Below are positions 48,984-57,567 of a DNA stretch of 64,000 bases, piece by piece. Position 1 is the first letter of the stretch. Each line of letters starts with the position of its first letter. Position numbers and translations under genes: made by a program. The notes under the pieces are model-generated. The model was not told where the DNA came from. It worked only from the letters and a program-made list of their open reading frames with translations, and did no database searches. Source of the DNA: Nitrosococcus wardiae (GTDB lineage Bacteria; Pseudomonadota; Gammaproteobacteria; Nitrosococcales; Nitrosococcaceae); NCBI RefSeq assembly GCF_004421105.1, contig NZ_CP038033.1:2065659-2129658 (forward strand), read 5' to 3'.

Positions 48984-51089
48984 ATGGTGAAGTTGAGATT
49001 TTTATATGTCTTACTAATGACATTGCTCTTGTTACCCCCTGTTAAAGCGCAGCAAGTGGAAGAAGAAGTCATGAAGCTTGAAGCGGTGACTGTAACCGCC
49101 GATCCATTAGGTAGTACAGGAGAGCATATCGTGCAACCTACCTCCGTGTTGAAGGGGAAGGAGTTACTTATTAAGGACAAACGAAATATTGGAGAGGCCG
49201 TGGCTGGTGAAATAGGGGTGACCTCCAGCGATTTTGGTCCCGCTGTAGGACGCCCCATTATCCGAGGCTTGGGAGGGGCCCGCGTTCGCATATTGGAGGA
49301 TGGCATCGGGACTTTAGATGTATCCAATATCAGCCCGGACCATGCAGTGGCTATCGAGCCCCTCTTTGCAGATCAGATTGAGATCTTCCGGGGACCGGCT
49401 ACCTTGCTCTATGGCAGTGGTGCTAGCGGGGGATTGGTTAATATTGTCAACCGCCGCATTCTTGACTATGTACCCGAAGGCATCGAGGGAGATCTCTATG
49501 GCCACTATAATTCAGTGGCTGAGGATACTACTGGCGCTTTTCGCTTTAATGGAGGGATAGGTAACGTTGCGTTTCATGTGGATGGTCTCCTGCGGGATAC
49601 GGATGACTATGACATTCCAGGATTTTCGGACATCCAGCCTGAACCCGGTGATCGAAGTGGAACGCTTGCAAACAGCGATATCCAGACCGAGAATTTTGCC
49701 GGCGGTTTTTCTCTGGTGGGGGACCAGGGTTTTCTAGGGTTTGCCATAAGCCGTTTCACCAATGAATATGGCGTCCCTGGAGGGCATGGACATGATGAGC
49801 ATGAACATGAAGACGACGAAGGGGAGCACATAGAGGAAGCGGAACATGAACATGAAGAGGCGGAAGGTGGGGTACGTGTTGATCAAGCCCAGACCCGTTT
49901 CGACATTAAGGGAGCCCTCTACGAACCTTTACCGGGAATTCAAACCGTCAAAACTCGTTGGGGTTATAACGATCATACCCATAAAGAGTTCGAACCCTCC
50001 GGAGTGGCAAGCACGATTTTAGACAATAAAGAATGGGAAGGGCGGGTTGAATTCCTTCATGTGCCTTTTGGGCTATGGGATGGGGTCTTGGGACTTCAGT
50101 ACCGCAACCGGGATCTTTCCACCTCGGGGGAGGAAGCCTTTGTGCCTTCTTCGCAGCTGGATTCCCTCAGTGTCTTTGTTTTAGAGAAGCGTGATTGGCA
50201 ACACTGGCATTTTGAGGTGGGAGGACGGTTTGAGCACCAGGAGGCTGAGAGAGCCAGAGATAGGCAGCAAGTAAGCCATGATCTCTTTAACCTATCGGGC
50301 GGGGCTGTCTGGGAATTTTGGCAAGGTTATTCGGTCGGGGTTAATATTTCCCACTCTCAGCGCGCACCTGCACTGGAAGAGCTATTCTCGGAGGGCCCCC
50401 ACCTGGCTACCAATACTTTTGAGATTGGGGATGCTTCCCTGGATAAGGAAATCTCCAATAATTTTGATCTCTCTTTCCGCAAAACCCATGGTCATTGGAA
50501 TTGGACGTTGAATCTCTTCGCTAATTTCATCAATGATTTCATTTATTTACAGGAGAGAGATCAAAATGGCGATGGGATTGCCGATCGGGTCAACTTGGAA
50601 GGGGAATTGGTGATAGATCCGGATGCGCTGTTACTGGTGAATCAGAGGCAAGCGGATGCTGAGTTTTTCGGGGTTGAGTTCGAAACGGTGCTGGGTTTGT
50701 TTGATGACCGCCGGGGCAAATTGGATCTTCGTCTATGGACCGATTATGTCAGCGGTGAATTAAGTGAGGGTTCAAATCTACCCCGAATCACCCCCCTGCG
50801 CTTTGGAAGTGAACTGGATTATGAGCGGGGACCCTGGTACACCGGAATCAATATCATGCGGGTTCAAAGGCAAGAGGATACTGCATTGCTGGAGACGGAG
50901 ACCAAGGGTTACAGCATGCTCAATATCCATATGGGGTACCGGCTTGCTATGGGGCCGGTGCAATATACCATTTTCTTGCGGGGCACCAATCTGTTAGATG
51001 AGGAAGCCCGGCGCCATACCTCATTTTTAAAGAATCAAGCCCCTCTACCGGGTCGCTCGGCGATGGTGGGAATAACGGCTACTTTCTAA
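48984..51089 (+). CDS. znuD: TonB-dependent zinc receptor, ZnuD-like
   Basis: 701 residues. Signal peptide (MVKLRFLYVLLMTLLLLPPV, cleavage near KAQ), TonB-box-like LEAVTVTADPL, a plug at about 50-165 (GVTSSDFGPAVGRPIIRGLG, ATLLYGSGASGGLVNIV) and a 22-strand-type barrel ending in Phe (VGITATF). Residues about 268-300 form an external loop dense in His, Asp and Glu (GGHGHDEHEHEDDEGEH, then EHEHEEAEGG), as in Neisseria ZnuD, where it captures zinc. With the Zur box this supports zinc import under zinc limitation. No ZnuABC permease is in the window. Confidence 0.9.
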   Translation: MVKLRFLYVLLMTLLLLPPVKAQQVEEEVMKLEAVTVTADPLGSTGEHIVQPTSVLKGKELLIKDKRNIGEAVAGEIGVTSSDFGPAVGRPIIRGLGGARVRILEDGIGTLDVSNISPDHAVAIEPLFADQIEIFRGPATLLYGSGASGGLVNIVNRRILDYVPEGIEGDLYGHYNSVAEDTTGAFRFNGGIGNVAFHVDGLLRDTDDYDIPGFSDIQPEPGDRSGTLANSDIQTENFAGGFSLVGDQGFLGFAISRFTNEYGVPGGHGHDEHEHEDDEGEHIEEAEHEHEEAEGGVRVDQAQTRFDIKGALYEPLPGIQTVKTRWGYNDHTHKEFEPSGVASTILDNKEWEGRVEFLHVPFGLWDGVLGLQYRNRDLSTSGEEAFVPSSQLDSLSVFVLEKRDWQHWHFEVGGRFEHQEAERARDRQQVSHDLFNLSGGAVWEFWQGYSVGVNISHSQRAPALEELFSEGPHLATNTFEIGDASLDKEISNNFDLSFRKTHGHWNWTLNLFANFINDFIYLQERDQNGDGIADRVNLEGELVIDPDALLLVNQRQADAEFFGVEFETVLGLFDDRRGKLDLRLWTDYVSGELSEGSNLPRITPLRFGSELDYERGPWYTGINIMRVQRQEDTALLETETKGYSMLNIHMGYRLAMGPVQYTIFLRGTNLLDEEARRHTSFLKNQAPLPGRSAMVGITATF

Positions 51090-51100
51090 TATATCCATTC

Positions 51101-52192
51101 TTATAGATCCGAAATGGCCTGTTTCGCCAGCTTTGCTGTGCTCTGCCGCCGTTTCTGGATCGCCTTGGCAAATTCGCGGAGCAGTTGCTCGCTCTCTGCC
51201 CAACCCATGCAGGCATCGGTAATGCTTTGGCCATAGATGAGGGGGGTGTCGGGGATGACATCCTGGCGCCCTGCTACTAGGTGACTTTCAAGCATGACCC
51301 CCATAATACGCTTATCGCCCGCAGCAATCTGCTCTGCAATATTCCTTGCTACCAGAAATTGCTGTTTGGGATCCTTGCCGCTGTTGCCATGGCTACAATC
51401 AATCATCACTTGGGGCCGGAGTCCAGAGCGGGCCAGTTTACTCGCGGTCTCATTGATGCTTTCCGCATCATAGTTGGGTTTTTTCCCCCCCCGCAAAATG
51501 ATATGGCAGTCGGGATTCCCGGTGGTTGAGAAAATAGCCGAATGGCCAGTCATGGTGAGAGAAAGAAAATGGTGGGGTTTGGAGGCCGAAATGATGGCGG
51601 CCATGGCTGCGTCTAGGCTGCCATTGGTGGCATTCTTAAATCCCACTGGGCAAGACAGGCCGGAGGCGAGTTCCCGGTGAACTTGGCTTTCAGTAGTGCG
51701 GGCGCCAATGGCACCCCAGGAAATAAGATCAGCCACATATTGCGGGCTGACCACATCCAAGTATTCGGTACCTGCCGGCACACCGGCTTTGGCAAGATCC
51801 AGCAAAAGTTTACGGGCTAGGCGCAAACCTTCGTTGATCTGGAAGCTGCCATCCAAATGGGGGTCGTTAATAAGCCCCTTCCAACCCACTGTAGAGCGGG
51901 GTTTTTCGAAATAGACCCGCATGACGATTAGTAGCTCATTGGCAAGCTCATCCATTAGCAGCTTGAGCCTTTTGGCGTAATCCCGCGCAGCCTGGGGATC
52001 ATGGATGGAGCAGGGACCCACGATGACCAATAGGCGGTCGTCATTTTCGTCAAGCACCTGCTGAATGGCTTGCCGGGTCCGGTAAATCGTCTCTGAGGCC
52101 CCATTGGTGATAGGCAATTCTTCATGGAGCTGGGCCGGTGAGATAACTTCTTTAATGTCTTTAATTCTAAGATCTTCGGTAGGAAAATTCAT
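51101..52192 (-). CDS. 3-deoxy-7-phosphoheptulonate synthase (DAHP synthase, AroFGH type)
   Basis: 363 residues from ATG 52192 (a TTG two codons upstream is a weaker choice). It condenses phosphoenolpyruvate with erythrose 4-phosphate, the first step of aromatic amino acid synthesis. Class I motifs: VIVGPCSIHDP, MRVYFEKPRSTVGWKGLINDP, GARTTESQVHRELASG, and IDCSHGNS with the metal-binding residues. Whether it is the Phe-, Tyr- or Trp-sensitive isozyme is not evident from sequence alone. It is convergent with znuD, with no gap for a gene, and is fairly close to the aroma pathway gene pheA further right. Confidence 0.95.
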   Translation of the reverse strand: MNFPTEDLRIKDIKEVISPAQLHEELPITNGASETIYRTRQAIQQVLDENDDRLLVIVGPCSIHDPQAARDYAKRLKLLMDELANELLIVMRVYFEKPRSTVGWKGLINDPHLDGSFQINEGLRLARKLLLDLAKAGVPAGTEYLDVVSPQYVADLISWGAIGARTTESQVHRELASGLSCPVGFKNATNGSLDAAMAAIISASKPHHFLSLTMTGHSAIFSTTGNPDCHIILRGGKKPNYDAESINETASKLARSGLRPQVMIDCSHGNSGKDPKQQFLVARNIAEQIAAGDKRIMGVMLESHLVAGRQDVIPDTPLIYGQSITDACMGWAESEQLLREFAKAIQKRRQSTAKLAKQAISDL

Positions 52193-52273
52193 AGTCAATA
52201 ATTTCCGTCTCGATAAGCGCCCATATTTTACTTGGTGTCTAGTCCGATGGCGACCACTATGATCTGCAAAAGG

Positions 52274-53740
52274 TTACTGGAACAGTTCGGCATTGAGGAT
52301 TAAATGGACCCAGATGCTAGCGGCATAGCCTAGCGCAATGGCCCAGATCCATTTTAAATGGGCAAAAAAGGTATAAATTCCTCGTGCCTGCCCCATCACT
52401 GCCACCCCTGCCGCTGAGCCGATGGAGAGCAGCGAGCCTCCAACGCCGGCGGTCAGAGTCACCAGCAACCATTGGCCATGGCCCATTTCCGGTTGCATGG
52501 AGAGCACGGCAAACATTACCGGGATATTGTCCACAATGGCGGAGAGTAGGCCTACCAGGATATTGGCGGTGGTAGGACCTAGATCCACATACATGAATTG
52601 GGAGCCTAGGGCCAGATAGCCAATGGCGCCTAACCCCCCCACGCAAAGGATAATGCCATAAAAAAACATCAGGGTGTCCCACTCAGCCCGTTCTAGCTGC
52701 TCAAAGATGTTGAAGGGCTTGGCAGGCCGGGGCTGCCCTTCAATTTCCAGTTTTCTGCCATTACGCCGGTCCATGCTGTTGCTCATAGCAGCTTGGTCGT
52801 GGAGCTTGAGATAATAGCCAAAGAACTTGAGCAGCCCAAGACCTGTCATCATCCCCAATACAGGAGGTAAGTGGAGGAAGTTGTGGAAAGAAACGGCCAT
52901 GGCGATAGTGACCAGAAATAGGCCCACCACCACTAAAGCTCCCTTTTTTAGCTTCATGTGCTCATCCGAAGCAGGAGGGCGTACTTTGGGAATGGCAAAT
53001 GCCATGAATACGGCGGGTACTAACCAATTGACCACGGACGGGACAAACAAGACGAAAAACTCGTGAAATTCTACAATACCTTTCTGCCATACCATGAGAG
53101 TGGTAATGTCGCCAAAAGGACTAAAAGCGCCTCCGGCGTTGGCTGCAACGACAATATTAATACAGGCGACTACCACAAAATGGCGATTGCTCCCCCCTAC
53201 CGTCATGACCACTGTGGCCATTAACAGGGCGGTGGTGAGATTATCGGCAATTGGAGAGATAAAAAAGGCCAATAGGCCCGTGAGCCAAAAGATAGTGCGC
53301 AGAGTGAAGCCCTGTGAAACTAGCCAGGAACGTAGGACTGCAAACACCCTCCGTTCGGCCATGGTATTAATATAGGTCATGGCCGCCAACAAAAATAGGA
53401 AGAGCTCAGCAAACTCCAGTAAGTTATGGCGGAGGGCGTTTTCGACCATGCCAGGAGTACCATTTTGGGCCTCAATAGCGGCGATGAGTGCCCAGATGAT
53501 ACCTGCAGCGACAATGACTGGTTTGGATTTCCGTAAATGCAGCCGTTCCTCTAGGATCACTATTCCATAGGCAATCACGAAAATTAGCAGGGCGCTGTAA
53601 CCGACCCAATGCTGGGTGAGGTCGAGGGTTGTATTGGCCTCGGCAGCGAAGCTCAATTGTGGCGCAATAGACAGCGCCAATACCATCCAAAGCGCTCGTA
53701 TTCCCCATGGCAAATCAATTTGAGGAAAGGCTCGGTACAT
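52274..53740 (-). CDS. nhaD: NhaD-type Na+/H+ antiporter
   Basis: 488 residues with about 12-13 membrane helices and a leader-like N-terminus (SIAPQLSFAAEANTT). Typical NhaD/ArsB-fold elements are FISPIADNLTTALLMATVVM, AANAGGAFSPFGDITTLMVW and the closing LSAIVDNIPVMFAVLSMQP, each with acidic or polar residues inside helices for ion binding. It extrudes Na+ (or Li+) in exchange for protons and is frequent in marine and haloalkaline bacteria. With the betaine-type importer it supports a saline habitat. Promoter elements are not obvious in the 181-base gap to the M61 gene, which is transcribed divergently. Confidence 0.93.
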   Translation of the reverse strand: MYRAFPQIDLPWGIRALWMVLALSIAPQLSFAAEANTTLDLTQHWVGYSALLIFVIAYGIVILEERLHLRKSKPVIVAAGIIWALIAAIEAQNGTPGMVENALRHNLLEFAELFLFLLAAMTYINTMAERRVFAVLRSWLVSQGFTLRTIFWLTGLLAFFISPIADNLTTALLMATVVMTVGGSNRHFVVVACINIVVAANAGGAFSPFGDITTLMVWQKGIVEFHEFFVLFVPSVVNWLVPAVFMAFAIPKVRPPASDEHMKLKKGALVVVGLFLVTIAMAVSFHNFLHLPPVLGMMTGLGLLKFFGYYLKLHDQAAMSNSMDRRNGRKLEIEGQPRPAKPFNIFEQLERAEWDTLMFFYGIILCVGGLGAIGYLALGSQFMYVDLGPTTANILVGLLSAIVDNIPVMFAVLSMQPEMGHGQWLLVTLTAGVGGSLLSIGSAAGVAVMGQARGIYTFFAHLKWIWAIALGYAASIWVHLILNAELFQ

Positions 53741-53921
53741 TGCTTATCCTTTAAATTTTGAAAATAAAATTGTGCAGGCCGATGATACCTTAGTCGAAAT
53801 AGTTGTGTGTACCGTTAAGGATCGGTATGAAAGGCAACTTTTAAATGTATCTTAGCCCGTTGCCGAATTCTTAAGAGACTGTGTTAACTATTGTCCTATT
53901 GTTAAGCAAGGCGGTTTAGCG

Positions 53922-55730
53922 ATGTCGTCAATTCATTATTGTATTATCCCTAAAAATCCCCAGGCCCATCTCTTCCAAGTGACCCTCACTGTCTCGGAAC
54001 CTGATCCCAAGGGCCAGCGTTTATCTCTGCCTGCTTGGATCCCGGGCAGTTATTTGATCCGGGATTTTGCCAAGCATGTGGTCCAGCTTAGCGCCGAATC
54101 CCAGGGGCATCCCCTTCCCGTCCAAAAATTGGACAAATCCACCTGGCAATGCGCACCGAGCTTGGGGCCGCTAACGATTCGCTATCAAGTCTATGCTTGG
54201 GATAGTTCAGTGCGGACGGCCTATCTGGATACTTTCCATGCCTTTTTTAATGGCACCAGCGTCTTTCTTAGGGTAGAGGGGCAGGGCGAGCGAGCCTGCG
54301 TTGTCACCATTTTACCACCAGAAGGTGAGGTTTACCGCCACTGGCGAGTGGCCACCGCTTTGTCTCGGGCCGGTGCTGAGCCCTATGGGTTTGGTGACTA
54401 TCAGGCGGGAGATTATGAGGAGTTGATTGATCATCCGGTGGAAATGGGGGAGTTCAGCTTGGCCACCTTTGAAGCCTGCGGTGTTCCCCATGATATCGCC
54501 GTCACTGGGCGCCACCGGGCCGATATGGACCGCCTGTGCCGGGATTTGAAAATCCTGTGCGAATACCATATCCGTTTCTTTGGCGAGCCTGCGCCCATGG
54601 ACCGTTATGTCTTTTTGGTGACAGCCGTGGGTGAGGGGTATGGGGGGCTAGAGCACCGGGCTTCAAGCGCTTTGCTCTGCAATCGAAGTGACTTACCCTG
54701 GGCCGGGGAAACCGAGGTCGGGGAAGGATACCGGAATTTTCTCGGCTTATGTAGCCATGAATATTTTCATACCTGGAATGTCAAACGCATCAAGCCCGCC
54801 GCGTTTATGCCTTATGACCTTCAGGGCGAAAATTACACCCGCCTGCTTTGGATTTTTGAGGGAATCACCTCCTATTATGATGAGTTGGGGCTGGTGCGTT
54901 CGGGCCTGATCAGTCAGGAGAGTTATTTGGAGCTGTTGGGGCAGACGATTACCCGAGTGCTGAGAGGGTCAGGTCGGCTTAAGCAAAGTTTATCCGAATC
55001 CAGCTTTGAGGCCTGGACCAAGTTTTACCAGCAGGATGAAAATGCCCCCAACGCCATCGTTAGTTACTATACCAAAGGCGCTTTGGCGGCACTGGCTCTC
55101 GATTTGACTCTCCGACATGAAACCCAAGGGAAGTGTTCTTTAGATGAGGTGATGGGGGCACTGTGGGAGTCCTATGGTAAAACTAGCGTGGGGGTACCTG
55201 AAAATGGGTTAGAGCAGCTGGTGGCTGAAATCTCGGGGCTGGATTTAAGCCCTTTCTTTGAGGCGACGCTGCGAGGGACGGAAGACCTTTCCTTGAAAGC
55301 GCTATTGGCTAGTGTCGGAGTTAACTATGGGCTGCGTGCCTCAGAATCCAGCGAAGACAAAGGGGGTAACCCTGGCAAAGGGGAAACGCCCCGTACCATG
55401 CTGGGGGTTCGCCTGGTTGCTAATGGAAAAGAGGCCCAGATTAGCCATGTCTTTGATGGGGGGGCGGCTCAGTGGGCAGGGCTTTCAGCAGGGGATAGCC
55501 TCATTGCCGTGGATGGAATCAGGGTCACCGCCAGCAACCTGGACAAGCTTATCGAGACCTACCCGGTGGGGGCGACAGTCCTCATTCACGCTTTTCGGCG
55601 GGATGAATTGCGGGAATTTGAGGTTACTTTGAAGATGGCACCTGAAGATACCTGTGTGCTGACCCTTGAACAGGATGCCGATCCGGCTATCGTGGCGGCT
55701 CGGGAGGCTTGGTTGGGCGGCGTGTCCTAG
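53922..55730 (+). CDS. M61-family (glycyl aminopeptidase-like) metallopeptidase with PDZ domain
   Basis: 602 residues, no signal peptide. Residues about 1-180 form an N-terminal beta domain (DPKGQRLSLPAWIPGSYLIRDF). The catalytic part has VGEGYGGLEHRASS, where the Glu-rich loop acts in substrate contact, and the zinc site SHEYFHTWNVKRIKP (HExxH near residue 278), with the distal Glu in FEGITSYYDEL. A PDZ domain lies at about 480-570 (LVANGKEAQISHVFDGGAAQ, LSAGDSLIAVDGIRV). Family M61 removes N-terminal glycine or alanine from peptides. A weak hairpin (AAAGCC / GGCTTT, 55881-55900) between it and apt may be a convergent terminator. Confidence 0.93.
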   Translation: MSSIHYCIIPKNPQAHLFQVTLTVSEPDPKGQRLSLPAWIPGSYLIRDFAKHVVQLSAESQGHPLPVQKLDKSTWQCAPSLGPLTIRYQVYAWDSSVRTAYLDTFHAFFNGTSVFLRVEGQGERACVVTILPPEGEVYRHWRVATALSRAGAEPYGFGDYQAGDYEELIDHPVEMGEFSLATFEACGVPHDIAVTGRHRADMDRLCRDLKILCEYHIRFFGEPAPMDRYVFLVTAVGEGYGGLEHRASSALLCNRSDLPWAGETEVGEGYRNFLGLCSHEYFHTWNVKRIKPAAFMPYDLQGENYTRLLWIFEGITSYYDELGLVRSGLISQESYLELLGQTITRVLRGSGRLKQSLSESSFEAWTKFYQQDENAPNAIVSYYTKGALAALALDLTLRHETQGKCSLDEVMGALWESYGKTSVGVPENGLEQLVAEISGLDLSPFFEATLRGTEDLSLKALLASVGVNYGLRASESSEDKGGNPGKGETPRTMLGVRLVANGKEAQISHVFDGGAAQWAGLSAGDSLIAVDGIRVTASNLDKLIETYPVGATVLIHAFRRDELREFEVTLKMAPEDTCVLTLEQDADPAIVAAREAWLGGVS

Positions 55731-55940
55731 CAGTAGTTTTAAAACAACTTTAGAGATGTGGCGCCGTTCTCCCGGATCCCAAGCCAATCCTAGAAACACG
55801 GCTTTGGCTGGGTTTTTCCAGACCGTTTTCTGGGGTCGCTTCTAGTGCCAGGCGAAGTTGAGAGGCTTTCCTGATAGAGCAAAGCCACAACGGGGGCTTT
55901 ATGAATGCCTATTATATCCGGCAATAACGCTCCAAGCTGT

Positions 55941-56456
55941 TTAGTAGTGCAACAGAGAGTGGATGGTGTAATTAGATAGTTTTTCCCGCCCTTTGAGAAA
56001 GTCTAGTTCGATAACAAAGGCACAAGCCGCGATGGTAGCCCCTAGACTTTCCACTAAATCGCAACTAGCCTTGGCGGTGCCGCCGGTGGCCAGTAGGTCA
56101 TCTACCAGCAAGACCTTGTCCCCTGGACCCAAGGAATCGGTATGGGCTTCCAAGCTGGCAGAGCCATATTCCAAATGATAGGAAATGCTTTGTACGTTAT
56201 AGGGAAGTTTGCCAGGTTTGCGCAAGGGGACAAAGCCTACCCCTAATTCCCAGGCAACTAGGGCTCCAAAGATAAAGCCCCGGGCCTCCATTCCGCCTAC
56301 TGCCGTGATATCCTGACCGAGAAAGGGATGGAAGAGTTGGTGCACCGCTAAGCGTAAAGCGGCAGGATCTCTGACCAAGGGGGTAATATCCTTAAAAAGG
56401 ATACCGGGTTTGGGGAAATCAGGGATATCTCGGATTTTGCTTTTGAGCTGTTCCAT
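55941..56456 (-). CDS. apt: Adenine phosphoribosyltransferase
   Basis: 171 residues from ATG 56456; a longer frame begins 63 bases upstream but would overlap the divergent small gene. The core is MEQLKSKIRDIPDFPKPGILF, FKDITPLV, GGMEARGFIFG, and the PRPP-binding loop VLLVDDLLATGGTAKA. It recycles adenine to AMP with PRPP. Length and motif order are normal for bacterial Apt. It is divergent from a small hypothetical gene, sharing a short (48 base) promoter region. Confidence 0.96.
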   Translation of the reverse strand: MEQLKSKIRDIPDFPKPGILFKDITPLVRDPAALRLAVHQLFHPFLGQDITAVGGMEARGFIFGALVAWELGVGFVPLRKPGKLPYNVQSISYHLEYGSASLEAHTDSLGPGDKVLLVDDLLATGGTAKASCDLVESLGATIAACAFVIELDFLKGREKLSNYTIHSLLHY

Positions 56457-56504
56457 CAATACTTCGCCTAAATAGCCTAGAAATCCATGAGGGAGGGACT
56501 TTAT

Positions 56505-56789
56505 ATGATTAAGGTTCAACAGACAAATGAAAGTGATCCGCTCGCTTTTACGGTCACCGTGACGGAGGGTTCAGGTAAGACAACCCATCAAGTTACTCTG
56601 TCACAAGGGACTTACCAAAAATTAACTGGAGCTAAGGTAAGCGCTTCGGATTGTGTTCAGGCCGCCTTCCAGTTTTTGCTGGAACGGGAACCGAAAGAAG
56701 CCATTCTCAGGCAGTTCGACATCACGGTCATTTCCCATTATTTTCCCAATTTTGAACGTGAGTTACCCCGCTATCTAGAGCGGCTTTAA
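56505..56789 (+). CDS. Conserved hypothetical protein (small, cytosolic)
   Basis: 94 residues from ATG 56505, preceded by a good GAGGGAGGG ribosome site. A longer frame from 56487 would include the ribosome site, so I choose the shorter. No membrane segment, signal or known motif. The first part (DPLAFTVTVTEGSGKTTHQV) is beta-like and the rest helical (CVQAAFQFLLEREPKEAILRQ). I do not recognise a family name. The lipoprotein gene starts 5 bases after its stop, so they likely share an mRNA. Confidence 0.7.
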   Translation: MIKVQQTNESDPLAFTVTVTEGSGKTTHQVTLSQGTYQKLTGAKVSASDCVQAAFQFLLEREPKEAILRQFDITVISHYFPNFERELPRYLERL

Positions 56790-56794
56790 ATCCT

Positions 56795-57433
56795 ATGGCC
56801 GGCGCTGTTCCTTTGGGTTATGTTGCGGGGGTGTTGGCCCTCGTACTTGGGGGGTGTACTTTCTTTGGCTTTGGCGGAGAGGATTCACCTAGAGGCTATA
56901 CCTTGGAGGTCGAGCGGGCCCTGGAGCCGCCTTCAGCCCAAGCCCGGGAACGGGTGTTAGAAGTGGTGCCATTTCGGATTACCCCTCGCTATCGAGACCG
57001 GGTTTGGGTCTATCGAGGGGCGGATTCTTGGTATCCGGCTGAGGAGGAGCAAGCTTTTCTTCTTCCCCCCCAGGTGTTAGTAACCGAGCAGGTGAGTGAC
57101 TATCTCAGACATTCAGGATTATTTGGTGCGGTGGTGGAAGGAGAGAGCCGATTACGGGTGACTCATCTTTTAGAAGGCGCGGTGACTGCCCTGTACGGTG
57201 ATTTTAGTGATCCTAAGGCTCCACGGGCTGTGCTGGAAGTTCAATTCTTTTTAATTAATCCCCAGGTTGATCCCCCTAAGTCGTTGCTGCAAACAGGCTT
57301 TCGAACCGAATCGGAGATCTCCGAGGTCACCCCTCAAGCTCTTGTTCAGGGGTGGAACAAGGGCTTAGAGAGTATCTTGTGGAACTTTGAGAACGACTTA
57401 CGCCGATTATTCAATAGTCCCTTGCAGGAATAG
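56795..57433 (+). CDS. ABC-type transport auxiliary lipoprotein (PqiC-like)
   Basis: 212 residues. The N-terminus (MAGAVPLGYVAGVLALVLGGC) is a lipoprotein signal with lipobox LGGC. The remainder shows the ABC_trans_aux pattern: YTLEVERALEPP, LEVVPFRITPRYRDRVWVY and QVSDYLRHSGLFGAVV. Such lipoproteins anchor MCE-type lipid transport systems in the outer membrane. No MCE or PqiAB gene adjoins it here, so it would partner with genes located elsewhere. An AT-rich hairpin follows. Confidence 0.82.
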   Translation: MAGAVPLGYVAGVLALVLGGCTFFGFGGEDSPRGYTLEVERALEPPSAQARERVLEVVPFRITPRYRDRVWVYRGADSWYPAEEEQAFLLPPQVLVTEQVSDYLRHSGLFGAVVEGESRLRVTHLLEGAVTALYGDFSDPKAPRAVLEVQFFLINPQVDPPKSLLQTGFRTESEISEVTPQALVQGWNKGLESILWNFENDLRRLFNSPLQE

Positions 57434-57486
57434 AAAAGGTCCCTGCTTTTGCCAGACTCTTCGGCATTTCTATAGTGCAATATGGT

Positions 57487-57511
57487 AAAATTCTCTAAAA
57501 TTTAGAATTTT
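57487..57511 (+). terminator. AT-rich hairpin between the lipoprotein gene and gyrA
   Basis: AAAATTCT (57487-57494) pairs with AGAATTTT (57504-57511) and a T-run follows. It may be a terminator for the upstream operon, though its AT richness makes a role in the gyrA promoter region equally possible. Confidence 0.45.
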
Positions 57512-57567
57512 TTTACCTTTCACCCTCCCCAATTTTGGTTGGATCCTACGGAAACTGAAAGTCAACG

